From Proteles cristata cristata (taxonomy: Eukaryota > Chordata > Mammalia > Carnivora > Hyaenidae): a stretch of DNA of 64,000 nt. Under the pieces are notes generated by a model. The model saw only the letters and a program-made list of their open reading frames with translations, ran no database searches and was not told the origin of the DNA. Location: contig JAESUZ010002554.1 of assembly GCA_017311185.1 (NCBI GenBank), forward strand, positions 744,001-808,000, written 5' to 3'. The position numbers and the translations under genes were made by a program. This document shows positions 55,395 through 64,000 of the stretch, piece after piece (within the stretch, counting starts at the first letter, position 1; every line of letters starts with the position of its first letter).

Positions 55395-56265
55395 CAAGCT
55401 GTTGTTTTAAGCTATCCAAATTATTCAGTGAACCTCTTTAGAAGTCCAAAATATAAAACAGAAGCACAGGGGCTTTCAGCATAAGCAGGGATAGAGTTTC
55501 ATTACCCATTTAGACTTTCCTTGGAGAAGAATCCAAAACGACCCAAAGTTAGCTCTGTCTCTGGAGTCCAAAATGAATTATCAATAAAGCACATCTTGGA
55601 TTTAAATTGGTAGAAGTGAAGTTACTTTCCAATACAGCTATTTTATGATACTAGAAAGCCATAATCCATTACCTTTAGAGTATTCTAGGCATCAAACTAG
55701 CAGCACTCTCTATACCCTCACAAACTCCAGGACATAAATCAAACTCCATGTATATTCTTAAGGCATTCTCACATAGCTTGAAATGAAAGAGAAGAATCCC
55801 AGCCCATCTAACCCCATTTGGGAGGTATGGGATTAAGTAAGGTAAAGTAGAAAATTGCTCAAGTCCAACAACTCTTTCTATTGAAATTATCTCCAAAAAT
55901 AATGTCTTTCCAACCTTCCAATCTTTGAGTATTATTGAGGAATTTATTAAATTGAGAATTACACAACTGATTCCCAACTATTGCCTTTATAGATCTGCAT
56001 AGTTGACCAACATCTCACTTAGGCATATGAGAACACTTATAATTTCTTGTATTATTCTCAGACTTTGGGATATCAGTCAACATTAAAACATAAAGAATCT
56101 CCTGATAGCATTCTGTTAAATCTGCATAGTTTATCCTTAGTATAAAAAGGAAATGAGTGCTGTTCATCTTCAGAAGGGCATACTTAAGTATTTTGTTTTA
56201 TATACTCCAATCACATTGATAGCACCTTCTAGGCCTTTAAAAAAAATGTGTGTTGACCACATGCC
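55395..56265. other. No recognised feature
   Basis: No repeat family recognised. The - strand frame at 55675-55977 has no domain. Confidence 0.5.
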
Positions 56266-56269
56266 TTTT

Positions 56270-57580
56270 GAAGACATTGGAGCTTACATTGTGTTGTGGG
56301 AGAATGACAATAAGTAAACAAATAAATGTATGATATGTTATATGATGATAAGTATTTTAAAGGAGAAAAGTAAAGACACAGTAAGGTTTCAGAAAATGAT
56401 ATAATGATAAGCAGAGTGGTTAGGCAAACTCACTATGGGAAATACGATATTTGAGTAAAAACTTGAATAAAGTAAAAGAACAATTCATGAAGATAACATA
56501 AGGAGAAGCCTTCCTGGCAAAAACAAACTGCCTCTTTTATAGAGGTTTGTTGTTTATAACAAATAAACAAACAAAATGAAACAAAAAATCCTGAGACATC
56601 AGATTGAACAGAGCCTTATAAATCCTGCTTAAAACTTTGGATCTTATTCTGAAGAAGATGGAAATCCTTGGAATGCTATGAGCAGAAACAATGATGAGAT
56701 CTAATGCTTTATTTTTTTATCTTTTATTTTTAATAAAGGTTTTGTTTATACATTTTTTGAGAAAAAGAGAGACAGAGTGTGAGTGGGGGATGGGCAGAGA
56801 GAGAGAGAGGGAGGCACAGAATCTGAAGCAGGCTTCAAACTCTGAGCTGTCAGCACAGAGCCCTATGTGGGACTCGAACTCACAAACCACAGATCATGAC
56901 CTGAGCTGAAGCCCATTGCATAACCAGCTGAGTCATCCAGGCACCCCTCTAATGTAAGTTTTCAAAGGATTTCCTTGGCTGCTAGATTGACAACTGAAGA
57001 GGACAAATCTTGTAGCAGGAAGACCAGATAGGAGGCTATTACAATAATCCAGATGAGAGATGATGGCCTTGGGTAGTGGTCATGGAAGTGGTAAGAAAGA
57101 GTTAGATCCTGGATATATTTTTAAAACAGAACTATTAGGATACTCAGAAGGACAGTGAATAGGTGAGCCTACAGTTTAAGAAGAACAAGTTGGGATTGGA
57201 GGTAAGTGTTGGATTTATTAGCATATAAGTGGTAATTAATGGCATGGCACAGAATGAGCTCACCTGGGGAGCACATGAGATAAGAATGGTCAAACACTGA
57301 GCTCTGAGACACTCCAACATATACAATGAGGAGATGAGAAGGATCTCACAAAAGAGATTAAGAAGGCGCAGTGACTGAATCATAAGAACCAAGACACTGA
57401 TATCCTAGATTTCAAGTAAGGAAGTATCTCAAGGAAGAACAAGTGCTAACTGTAGCACGTGCCTCTGAAAGAACAGAAAGCAAGCAAGTTCAGACAATTT
57501 ACGGAGATATTTGAGGATTTATGCTATAAATGTAAGCAAAGGAAAGGGGAAATAGTTGAAGATGAAGGGGTAGTCTTTTT
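56270..57580 (-). mobile_element. Long antisense L2 split by a SINE
   Basis: The + strand order is attggagcttacattgtgtt, gaagccttcctggcaaaaac, aaaactttggatcttattct gaagaagatgg, then (after the SINE) ggatttccttggctgctaga, gaccagataggaggctatta caataatccagatgagagat gatggcc, gagctctgagacactccaac and gtatctcaaggaagaacaag tgc. This is more than 1 kb of collinear reverse-complement L2, one of the longest old elements here. Confidence 0.8.
56700..56954 (-). mobile_element. CAN-SINE, antisense, inside L2
   Basis: TSD tctaatg at 56700-56706 and 56948-56954. The body at 56707-56947 reads as a reversed SINE (caaactctgagctgtcagca cagagccc, gtcatccaggcacccc). Confidence 0.95.
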
Positions 57581-57774
57581 AAGATGAGAATTATCACAAC
57601 AATATGGGCACTGGGTTACTAAGGTCAATGATCAGAGCATAAGGGCAGATGAACGGAACCACAAATGCAGCATCAGAAAGGACTTGCGGAATCCCAATAT
57701 TAGCCCTCTAAAACTAAGAAGATGAGCTGGATTTGGATGCTGTAAGACATTTTTTAAAAATTTGTGGAGGATGA

Positions 57775-57975
57775 AATGATAGAATATTTAATAATAAAAA
57801 TAATATGTATGTAATATTCTATAGTTTGTGAGGATTTTTATATACATTATCTTCTCTTCTGACATCTGTATGAGCTTGAATGTTTTTAGCCACATTTTAA
57901 GGAAGAATAAGCTGTGGTTTCAAAAGTTAAAGTGACTTGGCCGAGATCTACTAAGTAGTAAGCTGAAAATGTTAA
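57775..57975 (-). mobile_element. MIR, antisense
   Basis: tttttatatacattatcttc tcttctgaca, agccacattttaaggaagaa taagctg, gttaaagtgacttggccgag and ctactaagtagtaagctgaa follow reverse-complement MIR. Confidence 0.7.
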
Positions 57976-57984
57976 AAGAAAAGC

Positions 57985-58115
57985 AGCCTTGAATTATTGT
58001 AGCATCTTGGTCATTAGGAGAGTCACAAACAGGAAGGAAAAGGAATAAGATACTGTAACAGTCCAAATGGAAGGTGTTACAGACCTTAACAAGGATAGTG
58101 GCCGACACAGTGAAG
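57985..58115 (-). mobile_element. Possible short antisense L2
   Basis: gatactgtaacagtccaaat ggaaggtg resembles the L2 block gctattgcagtaatccaggt gagag. Weak. Another reading is chance similarity. Confidence 0.35.
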
Positions 58116-58254
58116 AGAAGACAATGACACCCACTGTGGATGTGTGCACACGTGTGCACAGGCTCACATGTACACATCCTCATAGCCTCTGGTTCTGAGA
58201 TTTTATTGGACCCATGGTTTTTTCATCATCAAAATAATACAAAATCACTCATAT

Positions 58255-58445
58255 CTACATTTCACTTCAAACCCCCTTTATGATCATTACTTCATTTCAG
58301 AGTTACATCTACCCTTCAGGAGATCATTGACTTTTTACAGAAGAGAAAGTTGATGTTCACAGATAGTAAATGACTTGAACAAAATTACAAAGCTGGAACA
58401 TAGAAAACATATTACTCAAAATTCAAGACTATGGCTCCAGACTCA
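58255..58445 (-). mobile_element. MIR, antisense, ended by SINE insertions
   Basis: tgatcattacttcatttcag, gactttttacagaagagaaa gttgatgttcacagatagta aatgacttgaac and tacaaagctggaacatagaa follow reverse-complement MIR. Confidence 0.7.
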
Positions 58446-58671
58446 AAGTAATTTTTTTAGATGTTTACTTTTTTTCAGAGTGAGACACAAAGAGAGAGAG
58501 AGAGAGAGTGATATGTACAGGGGAGGGGCATAGAGATAGAGAATCCCAAGCAGGCTTCATGCTGTCAGCCCAGAATCTGACATATGGGACTTGATCTCTC
58601 AAATTGTGAGATCATGACCTGAGCCAATATCAAGAGTCAGACACTTAACTGACTAAATCACACAGGCACCC
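58442..58671 (-). mobile_element. CAN-SINE, antisense, first of a pair
   Basis: Starts after ctcaaagtaatttt (58442-58455). The body runs from gatgtttactttttttcaga through the (GA)n tract to ctaaatcacacaggcacccc. Confidence 0.93.
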
Positions 58672-58903
58672 CTCAAACTAATTTTTTTAATGCTTATTTA
58701 TTTATTTTTGAGAGAGAGACAGAGAACACAAGTAGGAGAGGGAGAGAGACACACACACAGAACCCAAAGCAAGCTCCAGGTTCTGAGCTATCAGCACAGA
58801 GCCCAATGTGGGGCTTGAACACATAAGCCATGAGACCATAACCTGAGCTGAAGTTAAACACTTAATTGACTGAGTCACTCAGGTGCCCCTCAAAGTAATT
58901 TTT
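58672..58903 (-). mobile_element. CAN-SINE, antisense, second of a pair
   Basis: Flanked by ctcaaactaatttt at 58672-58685 and ctcaaagtaatttt at 58889-58902. Body from atgcttatttatttattttt to gagtcactcaggtgcccc. Confidence 0.95.
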
Positions 58904-59084
58904 AAAAGAAAAAATAAAAGGAAGAAGGAAAAGAAGAATAAGGATAGAACAGTGAGGTCTGTTAAGGTTTCTTGATAACATATGGTGGGATTATATTTAA
59001 CTCTACCAATCTCTCTTATGGCAGAACTTTTACTTGAGTAGCTATAGGATTGAGAGGATACATCATCCCTAAATCTTTGAATCT

Positions 59085-59990
59085 ACACCAGACAGATCTC
59101 AAGAGCCACAGATTGCCTGAATAACTCCATCAAGACAAACTACAGCATCTCAAACTCAACATACCCTAAATTCCCATCATAAACCTGATAAAAGTCACTG
59201 ATCTACCAGAATCCTGAGACAGAAATCTTATAATTATCCCCAGTTCTTCTCCTTCCTTGACTTCTCACATCCAATCAATTAATAAAAACTCTCTTATCAA
59301 ATCCATTCCTTCCATCTTTCTCTCCTTCATCCTCCACCGTCACTTAATTCATACCATTACTATTTCTTGCCCCCTTGCTACTGTTGCCTCTAATGTATTC
59401 TCCTTGCCTCTGCCCTTTTTAGTCTCTGATACAATCTCTGTACTTACCACTCCATGATTCTAAATTGCAAATAGTATCATGTCGTGCCCTGACTTAAACC
59501 TTTCAGTGTCTTCCTATAATCTAGCAATAGAGTTCAAATCATTATACAATATACATAGTCTTTCATTATCTGACTGCTATACATCATGTTATCTTCATCT
59601 CATTTTGATCCCATTGTACACTAAACTATTGGCTGTCCTTCAAATGTACCAGATTCTTGGTACCTGATCTACTATCTGCTTGAAATACCCTTAATCCTAA
59701 TAAGCTTTCCAAACTCAGTTTTTGGACCCCATCTTGGTCTTTATCAGCCCCCTTTACCTATCCTACCTCCAAGGTATTCACACTCTACTCTGTGTTCTCA
59801 TAGTACATTGAATATAACAATTTTTAAAATATACTATTGGTTTTATAGGTGCTGTTTTTCCCTCACTGCATTATTTAGCTCCCTGAATATAGAAACTCTT
59901 TCATACATCTTTGTATCTCCAGAGACAACCAAAGTGCCTGGTATACATTATGTCCTAAATAACTGATAAAAATAGTAGGAGGATGGGTCT
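59085..59990 (+). mobile_element. Long sense L2
   Basis: Order: cagcatctcaaactcaacat accc, ccccagttcttctccttcct, tctttctctccttcatcctc c, catgtcgtgccctgacttaa acctttcagtgtcttcctat, atcttgtttttatcagcccc-like region near 59735, gaatatagaaactctttcat, gtgcctggtatacattatgt cctaaataactga. It spans 900 bases to the L2 terminus. Frames at 59257-59457 and 59479-59667 lie in it and are not genes. Confidence 0.8.
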
Positions 59991-59997
59991 GGGGAAG

Positions 59998-60212
59998 GGT
60001 GCCTGGTGGTTCAGTAGGTTAAGCATCTAACACTTGATTTTGTCTGAGGTTCATGGGATTGAGCCCCATGTGGGGTTTTGAGCTGACAGTGTAGAACCTT
60101 CTTAGGATTCTCTCTTTCCCTTCCTCTCTGCCTCTCCCCCATTCTCTCTCTCTCTCTCTCTCTCAAGTAAATAAATAAATAAATAAATAAATAAACAAAC
60201 AAACAAACTTTA
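59998..60212 (+). mobile_element. CAN-SINE, older subtype
   Basis: ggtgcctggtggttcagtag gttaagcatc, gagccccatgtggggttttg agctgacagtgtagaacc, (TC)n, then a 45-base (AAAT)n(AAAC)n tail. No TSD identified. The A-rich tail has grown into a microsatellite. Confidence 0.93.
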
Positions 60213-60214
60213 AA

Positions 60215-61505
60215 AAAGGGGGGAGGTGGTATGATGCTACATGAATGTGATGAAATACCTGAGCGACTGAAACTCAGAAGAGTTAGATCAACCTAACTTA
60301 CAACATACATTTGGATATATTTCCTTCACTTTTAGATTTTAGTTTTTTTCATCTTAAAAATCATGCCTCTTAACTAGATAGTCTCAAAGGCCTCAAGCTA
60401 TAAAATGTTCCAAACATATATGTTTGAAATCAAGTTGTTTAATGTAATTATGCTTTTTCAACAAAACCCCAAGGCATGAAAAGACATCTAGCCACCTGAG
60501 AAAGTCAATTGTCTTCCAGTGAACAATTTATTTTCTAATAACTGGCAAGAACACTTCCCATTTATAAATAGAAATCTTCCAGTAATATAAGCAAAACTGA
60601 TTGGACCAAGAGACTGAGCCTTTGGAAAATATGAACATCCTCCTTTGGAAGATGAGTGTGATTTTGAGAGGTTTCATCTGAAGTCATCTTGTACAGGAAA
60701 ATCCCACTTTGGATGTAAATGGCATTCATGCTTGGAGTCTTTCTACCTAATCTCTATAGTCATTTGCTAAGTTCAAAAGTATTTACAAAATAAGTATTTT
60801 TGATGAAATCTTTGCTTCCCTAATAGTATTTGGAACTAAGAAAGTCTGCTTGCTTATGGAATATTCATTATTGGCAATTGGGGGTGCATTTGCAAGCCAC
60901 AAAAATTCTCTGCTGATTATAGACTCCCTCCAATTTGTCAGTGTGTTCTGGAAGGAGCTGAATTTGGTCAAACTGGAGCCAAGGTATAGCGGCCTTATGC
61001 TGGAAACACACATGGTAGTCAAGTATCATGTTATCCTGAAGCATGGGAATATCATGTGAGACATTTGGAATACACAAGGATATTTTTAAACTACCACTTA
61101 GTCATAGTCAATATATAAGAAAAGCTGACATTAAGAGACTGTGAATACGGTAACCCTGTGAATTCTAAAGCTATAATTACTTATATTTGTGGGACAGAAT
61201 CAACTGAGTCTCAGGATAAAGTCACTGATGACTGATGATGAATGGCAGAAATTCAGCTTGCAGCGGATATAATGCCAATCTCTTTCCTGCTAAACATCAG
61301 CTTTGGTTACCAGAATGTCTGTAACTGGTATATAGAAGTCATTCATGCCATATCTAATACAAAAGCAAAATTGGTATGTTTCAAGTTATTTTCATGTTGG
61401 CCTTAAAAATAGCTTAAGTCAAAAACATTTTAATGATTTGAATTTATTTGTGCAAAATTTGTCTATTATTTGTTTTAAAAGTAAAATAGATTGAGAGACA
61501 AACTT
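60215..61505. other. No recognised gene
   Basis: Overlapping frames at 60783-61022 (-), 60850-61059 (+) and 60868-61077 (-) show no recognisable domain. Nothing else identified. Confidence 0.45.
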
Positions 61506-61509
61506 TCCT

Positions 61510-61562
61510 GCCTCTCTCTCTCTGTCTGTCTCTGTCTCTGTCTCTGTCTCTGTCTCTCTCTT

Positions 61563-61636
<74 letters not shown>
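61510..61636 (+). repeat. Compound microsatellite (CTCTGT)n(CT)n(CA)n
   Basis: CT/CTGT units at 61510-61579, then about 28 perfect CA units at 61580-61635. The switch from CT to CA is abrupt. Frames in both strands here are repeat artefacts (poly-Ser-Leu, Cys-Val). Confidence 0.98.
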
Positions 61637-61639
<3 letters not shown>

Positions 61640-62070
61640 GGTTCAGGACTTGATCAGTGTTTCTGGGATGAACAATTTCTACTGGCACAAGTAGAATTTG
61701 GAAGAAAGTTAAAAGAGTTGTTCATAATAGTTCAGTCAACATTTAAACTACAAAAGCACTGTCTGATGAAAAGTGATAAATGACTTGCAATGGTTGGGAA
61801 GTAATGTATGAATTTACATAAAGCATGTTCCATTTTCCTCAATTCATATTTCTAACAAAATCAATCCTCCAAATATGCCTTTAAATTAAGCAAAAAAAAA
61901 AAAAGTGCTCCTGACTTCATGAAATAGCCATTACAAAGTTCAAGTATCAAAATCATATACTTTGACAGGCTAATAGAATAAACCTAAGGGTAGGAGAATC
62001 CAAGAAAGAGAGAGAAAAAGGAAGAGAGAGATTGAAAAAGAGATTTGAAAAACCAGTTTATTGTTTATTA
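61640..62070. other. No recognised feature
   Basis: A13 run at about 61891. A purine-rich stretch (agaaagagagagaaaaagga) begins near 62000. Nothing else. Confidence 0.5.
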
Positions 62071-62073
62071 TAG

Positions 62074-62096
62074 AAGCAGAAGAACAAGAACAAGAA

Positions 62097-62131
<35 letters not shown>

Positions 62132-62180
62132 AGCAGCAGCAGAAGAAGAAGAAGAGGAGGAGGAGAGGGAAAGGAGGTGG
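62074..62180 (+). repeat. (GAA)n/(GAG)n purine microsatellite
   Basis: About 100 bases of (GAA)n with GCA and CAA interruptions and a GGA-rich end. The poly-Glu frame on + and poly-Ser frame on - are artefacts. Confidence 0.97.
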
Positions 62181-62184
62181 AGAG

Positions 62185-63510
62185 AGAACTGGAATGCAAC
62201 ACCTACTTTTATCACCATTAAATTCAATAATGGAGGTCTATGAGAATGATTCTAGGTTATCAGAAAAATTGTTACAAGTTCAGCACTCCTTGTTCAAGAA
62301 GGCAAAAGAGTAGAGAATATATATTTTGTAGACCAGTATTTGTTAACATTCTTCAGTTTTGGACTTGAAATAAAATTTCAACTATGAGAAAAAAATTATT
62401 TATACAGAAGAGTAGCAGTCATAAAGGTGCCTATATCCTAAAGAGCACTGCTGCACATTTCTAAGGAAACAATGCACTGACACGCTGAAAACTATAAAGT
62501 GGTATGCAATTTCAAGAGACTATTGGGCACATCTGGCCAATAGCAGTTTCCGACAACTCTTCTTCATTATTCCAATAAATACCTCTCTTTTCTCTTCTTC
62601 TCTCCATAGTGACTTTACCAAGGCCACATGAGCCAATTCCTGACTACATTTATGCATATTAGTATGGAGGCATAATCTAGCTGTACAATTTGTTGAGATT
62701 TTCTGATGGCATAGAAAATGAAAATGAAAGGAGAAAAGTAAGCAAGGCATAATTGTTTGGGTTTATGCTTGAGAAAAGGGAACATCAATAATGTGTTTAT
62801 AGAAAGGCAATCTTCCAAGTAAGCAAAAGGAAAGACTTCCTTTCATGTTTTTAGGAGGAGAAAACCCATCCTATCTCTAATATTTTCTGATCAACATTAA
62901 AGGTAATAGGGATACCAATGGAAGACCCTTTCAGTTGGAACACTTAAAGCTCACCTCTGTGAGACCTTAAGCTCTCTCTCTCCCTGGACGCAACACAACC
63001 TTGCTAGTATTAAATCAACCAGTTAAAAAGTAAGAATGTTCTCCTGAATCTTGTGTACTCTCCACTAGAGGTTCTGAACTCATCAGTAAAGACTACTGGT
63101 AGATCTCCAATCTTTATGGAATTGCTTCCTATGTAGCTTAACGCTTTCCAAGGCAGGCAGAAAAGTCCCTTGTATATAGGTTGAAGCTTCTTGGCAGCCA
63201 CAATCTATTCTGACCTGATGGAAAATGAGAGATACTGGCTAACAATTCCATCCTTTTCCTTGTTTCCTCCTCCCTGTCAAATATTCATGGTTCTTCCTCA
63301 CCTTCCTTCCCCTTCTTATTCTTCTTGCCTTGTCCACTTTCTCTTTCCTTTCTTTCTCTACTATCATACTCTTTGTTCATCTGCAGCTCTTTCTCCTATT
63401 TTAATATTTATTGCTATTCTCTTCCTTTTACAGTTTTGCTAATCACCTGTGAGTGTCAGACACCATTCTGTGCAATGCAAAAATAATTAAATTAAAATTT
63501 AAGACTACAT
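62185..63510. other. No recognised gene
   Basis: Frames at 62520-62750 (-), 62615-62818 (-), 63010-63201 (-) and 63191-63442 (+) show no domain. Pyrimidine-rich near 63250-63430. Nothing recognised. Confidence 0.45.
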
Positions 63511-63519
63511 ACTTGTGAC

Positions 63520-63716
63520 ATGCCTGGGCGGCTCAGTCAGTTAAGCGTCTGACTCTGGGTTTCAGCTCAGGTCATTATCTTACAGTTTTGTGAGTTTGAG
63601 CCCTACATTGGGTTGTGTGCTGACAGTGCAGAGCCTGCTTGGGATTCTCTCTCTTCCTCTCTCTCTCCCTGCTCACCCTCTCTGTGTCTCTCTCTCAAAA
63701 ATAAATAAACTTAAAC
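63520..63716 (+). mobile_element. CAN-SINE, older subtype
   Basis: tgcctgggcggctcagtcag ttaagcgtctg, gtgctgacagtgcagagcct gcttggga, tail aaaaataaataaacttaaa. No clear TSD. Confidence 0.93.
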
Positions 63717-63719
63717 TCA

Positions 63720-64000
63720 AGGAGGTCACAATCTCCTGCTGAAGATGACAAAGCATGAAACATATCTTCACCAATTACAGTAGGCCGGTTTATTATATTC
63801 AAGTTCAAGGCTGTAATTATTCATGGATATTGTTTAAATAAAATATTATCAGATAAAGTCTTTCACATAATATTTAAAATTAGAAGTAGCATCCAATCAG
63901 GTCTTCATATAAATAAATAAAAGAGTTTGTCTGAAATTATAGAATGTTTTGCAGGTGAAGTAATAGCCAGCAGGACATTGCATATGATTGTTGTGAGTCA
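63720..64000. other. No recognised feature
   Basis: AT-rich to the window edge. Nothing recognised. Confidence 0.5.

Noticed and set aside
62061..62243. Poly-Glu frame resembling an acidic nuclear protein segment
   Set aside because: Artefact of the (GAA)n repeat.

Overview
This window looks like AT-rich, gene-free mammalian DNA from a carnivore, either intergenic or inside a large intron. About 25 complete or near-complete SINEs share a tRNA-Lys-like head (ggcGCCTGGGTGGCTCAGTCGG), a pyrimidine-rich middle and an AATAAA-type A-rich tail. That is the CAN-SINE (SINEC) design of Carnivora. The body sequence (ctctgtgctgacagctcagagcctggagcctg) is the form found in cats and their relatives (Feliformia), not the dog or mustelid form. 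I judge the source a feliform; the youngest SINE subfamily here differs from the domestic-cat consensus as I remember it, so a non-felid feliform is possible.

No protein-coding gene, tRNA, rRNA or small RNA gene could be supported. All open reading frames are short (137 codons or fewer). The long ones either fall in repeats (the L1 ORF2 C-terminus at 11351-11695, the L1 3' region at 33408-33701, simple repeats at 31926, 45457, 61491 and 62061) or show no recognisable domain. What can be read is a layered record of transposition: ancient MIR, L2 and MER5A elements, MaLR/MLT1-type LTRs, old and carnivore-age L1 3' ends, one better-preserved ERV-type solo LTR, and on top of these the feliform SINEs, many with clear target-site duplications (TSDs).

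Layout. 1-1330: an old antisense L1 split by an LTR, then a SINE. 1.5-10.1 kb: MIRs, MER5A, an L1ME 3' end, three LTR-like elements and a twin-primed L1 with a 23-bp TSD. 10.4-13 kb: MIRs, an antisense L1 with ORF2 C-terminus and an MLT1-like LTR. 16.1-20.7 kb: a long antisense L2, an MLT1A LTR split by a SINE, and a SINE pair at one target. 23.7-29.6 kb: SINEs and MIRs. 31.9 kb: a 168-base polypyrimidine tract. 33.3-43.2 kb: two L1 3' ends with SINEs inside, MER5A with a SINE inside, two MaLR-like LTRs and a tandem antisense SINE pair. 45.5 kb: a (TC)n array. 46.4-50.4 kb: SINEs, including an older subtype. 51.6-52.2 kb: an ERV-type LTR. 53.4-60.2 kb: MER5A, four L2 stretches (two antisense, two sense), and SINEs. 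61.5 and 62.1 kb: compound (CT)n(CA)n and (GAA)n microsatellites. 63.5 kb: a last SINE.

The most informative points are the order of insertion events and a young SINE subfamily marked by five shared sequence changes. I found no sign of a new protein or RNA system.
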